The position numbers and the translations under genes were made by a program. The notes beneath the pieces were generated by a model, which ran no database searches, was not told where the DNA came from, and saw only the letters and a program-made list of their open reading frames with translations. Below, one piece after another: positions 8,015-15,211 of a stretch of DNA of 23,356 bases. Origin of the DNA: JAQBYK01 sp964499425 (GTDB taxonomy: Bacteria > Patescibacteriota > Gracilibacteria > UBA1369 > LOWO2-01-FULL-3); contig CAZCLD010000017.1 in assembly GCA_964499425.1 (NCBI GenBank), forward strand, positions 1 to 23,356, given 5' to 3'. Each line of letters begins with the position of its first letter. Positions within the stretch are counted from its first letter, which is position 1.

Positions 8015-8536
8015 CTATTCCTCAAACTTATAGGCCAAAACAAACAGCAAATCCGACAAACGATTTAGATACTTAAGCATAGGCCCATAAAGACCACCAC
8101 CCACCGCAGCCAGCTCTTCAAAACTAACAAGCCTCCTTTCAACCCGACGACAAACCGCGCGCGTGACCTGTAAACGAGCTGCTATTTCGCAGGTTCCCGG
8201 CCTAACGAATTTCTTTAAATCTTTTATCCCTTGCTGCCCCTCCAAAACTCTTCTTTCCAAAAAATCGCTGTCCTCATTGGAAATTGCGACTATCCCTTCA
8301 GGGCATTTCATCTCAAACCCAACCACAGACATCATTCGATAAATATCGTCTTGCACCCGATCTAAAATCACACGCTCATTCGCGTTTTCTCCGTAAGAAC
8401 ACCTCGTCCATCCGATAAAGCTCTGTAATTCATCTAACTCGCCAACCACCTCTATAAACGGCGATGATTTGGAGACTCTTTTCCCACCAAAAAGCCCCGT
8501 TTCCCCCTTATCGCCAGTTTTCGTAGTAATTTTCAT
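8015..8536 (-). CDS. Cob(I)alamin adenosyltransferase, PduO type
   Basis: Transfers adenosyl from ATP to cob(I)alamin to make coenzyme B12. Family motifs: TKTGDKGETGLFGGKRVSK (5-23, ATP-binding loop), GELDELQSFIG (32-42), a central RPGTCEIAARLQVTRAVCRRVERR helix region, and YLNRLSDLLFVLA near the C-terminus. Length 173 is normal. Start at MKITTKTGDKG is chosen because it sits exactly 6 nt after a TATAAT box; the longer open frame upstream crosses the divergent gene. It heads the flavodoxin-korA-korB operon. QueG in this window also needs cobalamin, while the adenosylcobalamin-dependent enzyme it serves lies elsewhere. Confidence 0.93.
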   Translation of the reverse strand: MKITTKTGDKGETGLFGGKRVSKSSPFIEVVGELDELQSFIGWTRCSYGENANERVILDRVQDDIYRMMSVVGFEMKCPEGIVAISNEDSDFLERRVLEGQQGIKDLKKFVRPGTCEIAARLQVTRAVCRRVERRLVSFEELAAVGGGLYGPMLKYLNRLSDLLFVLAYKFEE

Positions 8537-8542
8537 GTCAGG

Positions 8543-8552
8543 ATTATATAAT
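8543..8552. promoter_or_regulatory. Shared symmetric -10 element for two divergent, apparently leaderless genes
   Basis: The palindrome ATTATATAAT contains TATAAT on both strands (8547-8552 plus, 8548-8543 minus). On each side exactly 6 nt separate the -10 from an ATG: GGGCCC before 8559 (plus) and CCTGAC before 8536 (minus). Transcription starting 7 nt after the box would begin on the A of each start codon. The -35 matches are weak (TTGCTT-like on minus, TAGTAA on plus). Confidence 0.6.
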
Positions 8553-8558
8553 GGGCCC

Positions 8559-8933
8559 ATGCCAAAGCAAAGCGCAAAAACGGAAGAGGCCAAATTAGCC
8601 AAAGAAATAAAAGAACTCAGCAAAGAAGTACGGAAACTTAAGAACCTCGACTTCCTTCGTGTCCTCAAGAATCCCTGGAAATTTATGCTATTTTCCTTTT
8701 TGAAAGGGTTAATGGTGGGATTCGGATCTATCCTAGGGGCTTCAGTCCTAGTTGGGGGCTTTGTCTTTTTGATTGCGCAAGTCAGCTTTGTGCCTGTCCT
8801 CGGAGATTTTGTTGAAGATATTATCGCTCAAATCCAAATCGAAAAAGTTCAAGACGGTGATCAGCCCAGCATCTTTGACCAGTATGAAGAGACGAAGAAT
8901 GGACTAGGGGAAGAAGAAGCCCCAGCTAACTAA
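8559..8933 (+). CDS. Small membrane protein, DUF5665-like
   Basis: 124 residues. Residues 1-30 are Lys/Glu-rich and likely helical (KEIKELSKEVRKLKN). Then NPWKFMLFSFLKGLMVGFGSILGASV leads into a hydrophobic segment about 45-80, followed by VPVLGDFVEDI and an acidic tail EEEAPAN. This pattern resembles DUF5665 (short membrane protein with FxxGxxxGxG.. and a PxLGxF stretch); function unknown. It heads a plus-strand run with dsbA-like and VKOR genes (43 nt to the next gene), so it may work at the membrane with them, though nothing in it suggests redox chemistry (no Cys). Start ATG at 8559 is supported by the -10 spacing. Confidence 0.75.
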   Translation: MPKQSAKTEEAKLAKEIKELSKEVRKLKNLDFLRVLKNPWKFMLFSFLKGLMVGFGSILGASVLVGGFVFLIAQVSFVPVLGDFVEDIIAQIQIEKVQDGDQPSIFDQYEETKNGLGEEEAPAN

Positions 8934-8976
8934 ATCTGAAATTCAATTCCTATAAATACATTGTAACCTCATCCCA

Positions 8977-9633
8977 ATGCAAAACGATTCAAAAAGATTA
9001 TTTTTCTGGTTTGTCGCAGCCCTTGTGGTAATCGGCGGCTTTCTAGCAATAATGTTTGCCAGCTCCAGCCCAAGCCTAAATGGTGATGGCACACTAGATC
9101 CTGTCGCGGAGGAAGAATGGTGGCGTGGAAACAAAGATTCAACCATCCATCTAGTCGAATATTCCGACTTTCAATGCCCAGCATGTGCCACTAGACAACC
9201 ACTCATTGAAGATATAATCCAAGAATTTGGACAGCATATAAAATTGGTTTATCGCCACTTTCCACTAAACAGTATTCACGATAATGCCCAGGCTGCAGCG
9301 GAGGCTTCCGAAGCAGCAGGAAGGCAAGGTAAGTTTTGGGAAATGCACGATTTGCTCTTCCAAAACCAGGCGGAGTGGGAAAAGAAATCAAGCACAGAAG
9401 CTGTGGCAACATTTACCGGATATGCACTCGACCTGGGGCTAGACATAGACAAATTTATAGATGACGCAGAATCAGGCTCCGTATCAAAAGCAGTCAACGA
9501 AGACTATGATAGCGGTATTGACGCGGGGGTAAACTCCACCCCAAGCTTTTTCTTAAATGGAGAAAAGATTAATCCACGAAATCATGAAGAATTCCGCACC
9601 CTCATCAGGGAAGCCATCGAAGGCACTTCCTAA
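8977..9633 (+). CDS. DsbA-like thiol:disulfide oxidoreductase, membrane-anchored
   Basis: Introduces disulfide bonds in proteins outside the cytoplasmic membrane. One N-terminal transmembrane anchor (about 8-29), a linker, then a thioredoxin_4/DsbA-type domain: active site FQCPACATRQP (Cys67 and Cys70), RHFPL, a helical insert with AAEASEAAGRQGKFWEMHD, and the cis-Pro loop NSTPSFFLNG. Length 218 is typical of DsbA-like proteins from Gram-positive and actinobacterial types. The gene directly overlaps a VKOR gene, the standard re-oxidising partner. Likely clients are exported Cys-rich proteins such as the large surface protein encoded at 18749-22372. Confidence 0.93.
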   Translation: MQNDSKRLFFWFVAALVVIGGFLAIMFASSSPSLNGDGTLDPVAEEEWWRGNKDSTIHLVEYSDFQCPACATRQPLIEDIIQEFGQHIKLVYRHFPLNSIHDNAQAAAEASEAAGRQGKFWEMHDLLFQNQAEWEKKSSTEAVATFTGYALDLGLDIDKFIDDAESGSVSKAVNEDYDSGIDAGVNSTPSFFLNGEKINPRNHEEFRTLIREAIEGTS

Positions 9634-10045
9634 ATGTCTCAATTGGTGGCTAATCATAATTAGCTTCCTTGGCTTTTTGGACACCAGTTATTTAACAATC
9701 TCGCACTACACAGGGGTTGACCTTAATTGCTCCATAACAAAGGGTTGCGACAGCGTAACCACCAGTGCCTACTCAGAAATATTTGGTGTTCCTCTGGCCC
9801 TCCTTGGGTTGCTCTATTATTTCACAGTCCTTTTTCTGTCCCTGCTTCACTACGACACCAAAAATCGCCAAGTCCTGAAATTAATACCACCACTTGTAAC
9901 TCTCGGCTTTCTCTTTTCCCTGTGGCTGGTCTATCTCCAGATCTTCGTAATAGAAGCGATTTGCCAATACTGCATGCTCTCAGCGCTAACATCAACGATC
10001 CTCTTCATTCTTGGAATCTTTGTATTCAAACACAAAACCCACTAA
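9584..10045 (+). CDS. Vitamin K epoxide reductase family protein (quinone-linked re-oxidant of DsbA)
   Basis: Integral membrane enzyme that passes electrons from reduced DsbA to quinone. 153 residues, four hydrophobic segments. Key cysteines: Cys49 and Cys55 in NCSITKGCDSV (outer loop pair) and CQYC at 127-130 (redox CXXC next to quinone); SEIFGVPLALLGLLYY is the usual loop following. It overlaps the end of the DsbA gene by 50 nt with the ATG at 9584; an in-frame ATG at 9557 is also possible. Overlap suggests coupled translation. The convergent DUF4389-like gene begins its stop only 12 bp beyond. Confidence 0.93.
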   Translation: MKNSAPSSGKPSKALPKCLNWWLIIISFLGFLDTSYLTISHYTGVDLNCSITKGCDSVTTSAYSEIFGVPLALLGLLYYFTVLFLSLLHYDTKNRQVLKLIPPLVTLGFLFSLWLVYLQIFVIEAICQYCMLSALTSTILFILGIFVFKHKTH

Positions 10046-10057
10046 GGGCTGGTGGTT

Positions 10058-10849
10058 CTAGTCGTCCTCTGATTTATCTTCATCGTCATCATGATCATCT
10101 CCTTTGTCATGTTCATGGTCACCATGATCCTCATGGTCATGCTTGTTTTCATCAGAATGATCATCTTTAGGTTTGCAGGAATCACAAGATCCACAGCTAC
10201 AGTCTTCAGACTTCTCCTCAGGTTTCTCGTCGGACTTACATGATCCACATCCTTCACATCCCCAACCGATTTTAGGATACTTGTCATTCATACACATAAA
10301 GTATGTGCCAACTCGAACAATGTAATTCATGTATCTTACTACCCATTTTTCAGCCCAGCGAGGATATTTGCCGGTAAAGAGGGTTCCAAATAATCCAAGG
10401 AAAATACAAACAGCAGCAATCAACTCAAGTACATACATTACGATGACATGAGGAATGAGCATCACATATTTAATTGGAATCAAAGTCAAAAGAGCCATTA
10501 ATCTAGAGCTTTTTTCCTGGTGTTCAACTTCTAACTCAGCTGGATAGTCGCCACTTTTTCGTGTAAATGGAGGGTATTTTGAGCTCAAACAAAGATAATA
10601 AGCCATAACTTTCCACCCCCATCTCATAACACCAACAACAAACTCCTGCATTCCCTTAGGGTACTTCCCAGTAAAAAGAACGGCAAAAACACCAATTATC
10701 ATCACAACAGACGCAGCTATTTGTAAAAGAAACAGGGCAATCACGTGAGGAATGAGCGCAAGACTCTTGATCCCAATGATCGTCAAAAAAGCCCAAAGAC
10801 GAGAGTTTTGCTCCTCGTGCTTAAAGCTTACGCGGGTAGGAAAAGACAT
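10058..10849 (-). CDS. Tandem DUF4389-like membrane protein with Cys- and His/Asp-rich metal-binding-like tail
   Basis: 263 residues of unknown function. Two copies of a membrane module of about 80 residues: 17-95 and 115-193, sharing SRLxAxLTxIxIKxxxLIPHVI, a hydrophobic pair of helices, LFTGKYP and a closing KYPxx. This matches DUF4389 as I recall it. After the second copy comes a soluble tail with CEGCGSC (198-204), DCSCGSCDSC (216-225) and a 38-residue tract almost entirely His, Asp, Glu and Lys (HDHEDHGDHEHD, DDHDDDEDKSEDD). The tail looks suited to binding divalent metal; its side of the membrane is not clear. Strong promoter upstream, overlapping the lgt stop codon. Confidence 0.8.
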   Translation of the reverse strand: MSFPTRVSFKHEEQNSRLWAFLTIIGIKSLALIPHVIALFLLQIAASVVMIIGVFAVLFTGKYPKGMQEFVVGVMRWGWKVMAYYLCLSSKYPPFTRKSGDYPAELEVEHQEKSSRLMALLTLIPIKYVMLIPHVIVMYVLELIAAVCIFLGLFGTLFTGKYPRWAEKWVVRYMNYIVRVGTYFMCMNDKYPKIGWGCEGCGSCKSDEKPEEKSEDCSCGSCDSCKPKDDHSDENKHDHEDHGDHEHDKGDDHDDDEDKSEDD

Positions 10850-10879
10850 AGATTTGAGGGTTAAATAAAATTCCTCCCC

Positions 10880-10908
10880 ATTATCAATAGAATTCCCAAC
10901 TCCGTCAA
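10880..10908 (-). promoter_or_regulatory. Predicted promoter of the DUF4389-like gene
   Basis: TTGACG (10908-10903) and GATAAT (10885-10880) on the minus strand, 17 nt apart, each 5/6 to consensus. Start near 10873 would give a leader of about 24 nt. The -35 overlaps the lgt stop codon. Confidence 0.6.
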
Positions 10909-11684
10909 GCTCTTGACTGCTTTGGGAAATAAAAAAGGAAGTACGCTAAAGCAATCAAAATAGGCACGATACTCAAAATCTGACCCATATCCAGGGGCAG
11001 ATTTCCAGTGTGACCAGCAAAATCTTTCCAGTATTCAACAACAAAACGCCCAATAAAGTAAAGGAGCATATACAGGAATAAAAAGAAAAGAGGCGGTGCT
11101 TTCTTGTAGCGCCGATAAGTCAAAAACATTATCAAAAAGATCCCGAAGCTCATAAGCGCAGCATAAATCTGTACAGGATGGCGAGGGAAGTCTTCTCCCA
11201 GTCTTCTAAAAATAACACCCCAGGGGCCGCCCGTAGCATTACCAACCAACTCCGAGTTAAAATAATTACCCAAACGAATAAAGCCTGCAACAATCGGAAA
11301 TCCCATGACCAATTTATCTGCGTATTTGGAGAATTTTACCTTGTGTACCCAAATCCAAATCAGATAAGCCACAAAAACTCCAATAGCTCCACCATGACTG
11401 GCAAGGCCACCATTCCATACTTTCAAAATTTCAAGCGGATGACTTAAAAAATAGCCAGCATTATAGAAAAACACATGCCCAAGACGCGCCCCAATAAGCA
11501 TTCCAAAAAACAAGTAAATCGCAACGCTATCAAGCTTAGCAATTGGTAGCTTTTCCCTTTTATATACCGACGCAATATAAAGATAGGTCAAAATCAGGCC
11601 AATAGCATAAACCAGTCCATACCAATGGACGACGAGAGGGCCAACAGAAAAAGCGACTGGAGAAAAATTATTAACAAAAACCAT
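10905..11684 (-). CDS. lgt: Prolipoprotein diacylglyceryl transferase
   Basis: Attaches diacylglycerol to the lipobox Cys of prelipoproteins in the cytoplasmic membrane. 259 residues with about seven hydrophobic segments. Signatures: GPLVVHWYGLVYAIG (15-29), RLGHVFFY (67-74), GGLASHGGAIG (92-102), the family signature GFIRLGNYFNSELVG (134-148) and RHPVQIYA (168-175). ATG at 11684 is chosen over a longer frame: it is 6 nt after the -10 box of a good promoter, and the conserved N-terminus follows. Ends in TGA. Confidence 0.96.
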   Translation of the reverse strand: MVFVNNFSPVAFSVGPLVVHWYGLVYAIGLILTYLYIASVYKREKLPIAKLDSVAIYLFFGMLIGARLGHVFFYNAGYFLSHPLEILKVWNGGLASHGGAIGVFVAYLIWIWVHKVKFSKYADKLVMGFPIVAGFIRLGNYFNSELVGNATGGPWGVIFRRLGEDFPRHPVQIYAALMSFGIFLIMFLTYRRYKKAPPLFFLFLYMLLYFIGRFVVEYWKDFAGHTGNLPLDMGQILSIVPILIALAYFLFYFPKQSRA

Positions 11685-11690
11685 GACGGG

Positions 11691-11719
11691 AGTATAGCAA
11701 GGCAAAAAACCTATGTCGA
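11691..11719 (-). promoter_or_regulatory. Predicted promoter giving a leaderless lgt mRNA
   Basis: TCGACA (11719-11714) and TATACT (11696-11691) on minus, 17 nt apart, each 5/6 to consensus. Only CCCGTC separates the -10 from the ATG, so transcription should begin at or within 1 nt of the start codon. Confidence 0.6.
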
Positions 11720-11812
11720 TAATTTTTGATGAGCTATAATTCACCCCCTGACATCAAATCCCAGGATCGACGCCTGAGTCCTCGGAAAATAGATGCAAGC
11801 TGTTATCCCAAT

Positions 11813-13084
11813 CTAAATCTCTATTTTAGAAAGCCTATCCCCCGCCTCTTGCAGTTCTTCCATAGTTGGCATAAGCGCAAATCGTACATATCCCTCCCCT
11901 GGATTTATTTTGGTTTTTCCCGCAAAGCTTTCAACAGCTCCGCCAACCGCCTGATCCATCATCCCTTCCACTACACCCAAAACCGGGTCGTCAGCTTGGG
12001 GCTTAGCAGTCCATTCGCATTCGTCACTGATCAGACTCCCCGGAGTTACGACTATCCCAATTTCTGGATCCAATAGTTTCTTTGCAAATTCGACATCACT
12101 TCCAGGCACTTTCTGCCAAATGTAGAATGTTGCCTCGGGACCCTTTACATCCAGGCCAATCGACCTCAAGGACTCTAGCAACATTTGCCCTTTTCTTTGA
12201 TATAAATTTCGCATTTGCTCCGCGTGCCCATCGTCATTCAGCGCCAATATTGCAGCTTCTTGGATAATACTCGGAGTCCCCGAATCAACATTCGTTTTCA
12301 GAGCTTTATATATTTTGATAATCTCAGGATCACCAGCCACAAAGCCGGCTCGATACCCAGTCATGTTATTCCGATTAGATAAAGAATAAAACACGACTAC
12401 ACCCTCGCGCGCCACTTCCAAAATCGACATAGGCTTCTTCCCAAAATAAATATCAATATAACACCCCTCGTCAGCAGCTACGATGATCTCGTGTTTCTTT
12501 GCCCACTTGAGCAATCCAGCATAATATTTACGATCCGCCACCGCTCCGGTAGGAGAGTTCGGATAATTTATCCAGATTATTTTTGCGCGCTCACAAATCT
12601 CCTCAGGGATCGCCTCGTAATCTACCAGAAAACCATTTTCCTCAAGCAGAGGCACATAATAAGGATCGCCCTCAGCAAAAATAGTCCCAGTTTTGTATGG
12701 TGGATAACCGGGTGAAGGACAAATAACCACGTCTCCGGGATTGATGAATGCCTCCGGAAAGTTAAAGATAGCCTCCTTACTACCAACATTCGAGCAAATC
12801 TCGGTTTCAGGATCCAGAGTTACATCAAAACGCCGCTTCATATAATCCGCAGCTGCCTGCCGCAAATCGCCGCTTCCAACATAGCTAGGGTATCCACTCG
12901 ATGCGTGTTTGCGCCCCGCCGCCTCAAGCCCCTCAATCACAAAGCCCGGCGTCGGCTCGCTCGGATCCCCCACTCCAAAATCAATGGCCTTCACGCCAGA
13001 TGCGCGCAAAGCTGCCACTTTTTTGTTAATCTCAGCAAAGGCATACTTAGGTATTTTGCTTAGTCTTTCCGACGGTTCAATCAT
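11813..13084 (-). CDS. dapL: LL-diaminopimelate aminotransferase-like protein lacking the PLP lysine
   Basis: Class I/II fold-type I aminotransferase, 423 residues, last gene of the lysine operon; expected to make LL-diaminopimelate from tetrahydrodipicolinate (DapL) or an acylated intermediate (DapC-like). N-terminus SERLSKIPKYAFAEINKKVA and DFGVGDPSEPTP resemble the direct DapL/DapC group. Other cofactor residues are kept: NYPNSPTG (173-180), ADEGCYID (204-211), GYRAGF (243-248), YVRFAL near the end. The motif normally read as SLSK.xNMTGYR is SLSNRNNMTGYR: residue 237 is Asn (AAT, codon 12376-12374), where the Schiff-base Lys is expected. There is no frameshift or stop, and the gene is otherwise undamaged. 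Either a catalytically changed protein, a base error, or a subgroup with a different mechanism. Confidence 0.82.
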   Translation of the reverse strand: MIEPSERLSKIPKYAFAEINKKVAALRASGVKAIDFGVGDPSEPTPGFVIEGLEAAGRKHASSGYPSYVGSGDLRQAAADYMKRRFDVTLDPETEICSNVGSKEAIFNFPEAFINPGDVVICPSPGYPPYKTGTIFAEGDPYYVPLLEENGFLVDYEAIPEEICERAKIIWINYPNSPTGAVADRKYYAGLLKWAKKHEIIVAADEGCYIDIYFGKKPMSILEVAREGVVVFYSLSNRNNMTGYRAGFVAGDPEIIKIYKALKTNVDSGTPSIIQEAAILALNDDGHAEQMRNLYQRKGQMLLESLRSIGLDVKGPEATFYIWQKVPGSDVEFAKKLLDPEIGIVVTPGSLISDECEWTAKPQADDPVLGVVEGMMDQAVGGAVESFAGKTKINPGEGYVRFALMPTMEELQEAGDRLSKIEI

Positions 13085-14310
13085 ATCTCCACAGTTTTAT
13101 ATAAATCCTCTACCGTTTCAGCTCTCCTAATCTGCCTTATCTCACCATTCTCTGCAATTAAATATTCTGCGTGTCGAGGTTTACCATTGTAGTTATGCCC
13201 CATAGCAAAGGCGTGTCCGCCACAATTGTGAATCACCACGGTATCTCCGCGTTTAACCCGAGGTAGTTCACGATCTCTAGCAAACTGATCATTATTTTCG
13301 CAGATAGAGCCAACAACGGAAACGGTTTCAAACTTTTCCCCGGGGATTTTTGTCATGACAGAAATGTGATGATACGCTCCATAAATCGCTGGTCTTGGCA
13401 TGTCATTGGCGCTCGCATCAATCCCCACAAATTTTTTATAGCCATCTTTGATCACAACCACGCGTCCAACTAGCCAACCAGCGTCAGCAGCGATAATTCG
13501 CCCAGGCTCAGCCATCAATCGGGGCTCTTTTAGCCTATGTTTTTTGCATTGTTCCTCAAAAACACGCTTCACGCCCTCAGCAATCACATCCAAATCCAAA
13601 GATTTTTCCTCAGGTTTATAAGGAACCCCAAATCCCCCACCGATATTCATAAAATCAATCTCAATCCCAGACTTTTCTTTAATTTCAGCAACTATTCCAA
13701 ACAGTTTTTCGACCACCGCCGGAAAATATTCTTCCTCAGAAACATTGCTGCCAGTCATCATATGAATCCCAAATTTTTTCACGCCCATGTCTCGAGCTTT
13801 TTCGTACGCCTCTGCAGCTTTTTCAAAAGGCACACCATATTTTGCATCTGGCCCAGCAACCAGCAAGCTCTCCATCCCACCAGCGGTCATTCCGGGATTT
13901 ATACGGAATGAAAGCGTTTCGGGAACAGCACCTAACAAATCTAATTGAGAGACATCATCCAAATTGAGAATGAATCCGGCGCAGATAACATCGCCCAACT
14001 CCTCTCCACCAAGATAATTTCCGGTATGCATGCCCGTTGCACCAATCTTGTTACAAATCCAGACCTCAGAGGCACTCGAAGCATCAAACCCAAATCCTTC
14101 ATCAGCAATAATGCGCAAAATTTGAGGATTAGGATTAGCCTTCACAGCAAACAAAGGCCAAAAATCATCAAAATGTTTGTCAAAAGCACTCTTAAACCTT
14201 CGACAATTCTCACGCAATCGTTTTTCTTCATACAGAAAGAATGGAGTCTCGTAAGCCGAAACAGCCTTTTCAACACTCGTCCTTGGACAATAAGTTACGT
14301 CTTTGTTCAT
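13081..14310 (-). CDS. lysA: Diaminopimelate decarboxylase
   Basis: Final step of lysine synthesis: decarboxylates meso-diaminopimelate using PLP. 409 residues. FAVKANPNP carries the PLP Lys57; also visible are FGFDASSASE, HMMTGSNVSE, the phosphate-binding NIGGGFGVPY, MAEPGRIIAADAG and the substrate-site ICENNDQFARDRELP (family: CExxD). All catalytic residues appear intact. Its start overlaps the dapA stop by 4 nt and its stop overlaps the next gene by 4 nt. Confidence 0.95.
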   Translation of the reverse strand: MNKDVTYCPRTSVEKAVSAYETPFFLYEEKRLRENCRRFKSAFDKHFDDFWPLFAVKANPNPQILRIIADEGFGFDASSASEVWICNKIGATGMHTGNYLGGEELGDVICAGFILNLDDVSQLDLLGAVPETLSFRINPGMTAGGMESLLVAGPDAKYGVPFEKAAEAYEKARDMGVKKFGIHMMTGSNVSEEEYFPAVVEKLFGIVAEIKEKSGIEIDFMNIGGGFGVPYKPEEKSLDLDVIAEGVKRVFEEQCKKHRLKEPRLMAEPGRIIAADAGWLVGRVVVIKDGYKKFVGIDASANDMPRPAIYGAYHHISVMTKIPGEKFETVSVVGSICENNDQFARDRELPRVKRGDTVVIHNCGGHAFAMGHNYNGKPRHAEYLIAENGEIRQIRRAETVEDLYKTVEI

Positions 14311-15209
14311 AGTTTGTAGTGTTCCATCATCTCATCAAGAATCATGATCGCCTTTTCACTAGGCTCTACCATCGGCAAGCGGTAAGCGAGCTGACACAGC
14401 CCCATTTTCGCAACACAATATTTAACGGGGATCGGATTCGTCTCACAGAAAAGCTCGTTGAACATGCGACCATATTCCTCTCCAAGTTTCCCAGCTTCCT
14501 CCCAGTTGCCATCAAGTGCATACTCAACCATTTCGCTGATCTTATCTGGCACCACATTTGAGGAAACAGATACAACGCCGTGACCACCAGCTCGGATCAA
14601 ATCCAGTGTCAAAGAGTCATCTCCAGATAAAACGGTAAAGTCATCTGGGCGACGAGCAATAACCTCTTTCATTTGATCAATATCTCCACTAGCTTCTTTC
14701 ACTCCCACGATCATGTGATGTTCAGCAATATCCATCAAAGTGTCAGTATCTATATTCTGCCCAGTCCGGCCCTTGATGTTGTAAACGATAACCGGCAAAC
14801 CGACACTCGCAATAGCTTTGTAATGCCTGCGTAGACCTTCGGGGGTAGGTTTGTTGTAATAGGGGCTAACGACTAGGCAGCAATCAGCGCCAGCCGCTTT
14901 AGCATTTTCGGTGTATTTGATAGCGTCCATCGTGTTGTTAGAACCGGTGCCAGCCATAACTCTCGCACTTTTATCAAGTTCCTCGTTACATTTTTTCACT
15001 TCTTCTACGACAACCTCAAAAATCCGATTGTCCTCTTCTGCGGTTGTTGTTGGAGATTCCCCTGTTGTTCCAACTGGCACAACACCAGTTACTCCGTTGT
15101 CTACTTGCCTTCGCACCAGATTTCTTAAGGCCATCTCGTCTACAGAGCCGTCTTCTTTGAACGGCGTAATAATCGCCGTCCACGTTCCTGCATATTTTTG
15201 TCTAGTCAT
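14307..15209 (-). CDS. dapA: 4-hydroxy-tetrahydrodipicolinate synthase
   Basis: Condenses pyruvate with aspartate semialdehyde, the first committed lysine/DAP step. 300 residues, TIM barrel. Visible: TAIITPFKEDGSVD, GTTGES (48-53), Tyr143 in YNIKGRTG (E. coli-type YNxxxRTG) and the Schiff-base Lys171 in VGVKEASGD. Start at MTRQKYAGTWTA is chosen: an upstream in-frame start lies inside dapB and precedes the conserved N-terminus. It begins 2 nt after the dapB stop. Confidence 0.96.
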   Translation of the reverse strand: MTRQKYAGTWTAIITPFKEDGSVDEMALRNLVRRQVDNGVTGVVPVGTTGESPTTTAEEDNRIFEVVVEEVKKCNEELDKSARVMAGTGSNNTMDAIKYTENAKAAGADCCLVVSPYYNKPTPEGLRRHYKAIASVGLPVIVYNIKGRTGQNIDTDTLMDIAEHHMIVGVKEASGDIDQMKEVIARRPDDFTVLSGDDSLTLDLIRAGGHGVVSVSSNVVPDKISEMVEYALDGNWEEAGKLGEEYGRMFNELFCETNPIPVKYCVAKMGLCQLAYRLPMVEPSEKAIMILDEMMEHYKL

Positions 15210-15211
15210 GT

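Noticed and set aside
7972..8043. N-terminal extension of flavodoxin into the end of the adenosyltransferase gene
   Set aside because: The flavodoxin fold begins at MAKVKIVYG; the 24 extra residues match nothing and would overlap the preceding gene.
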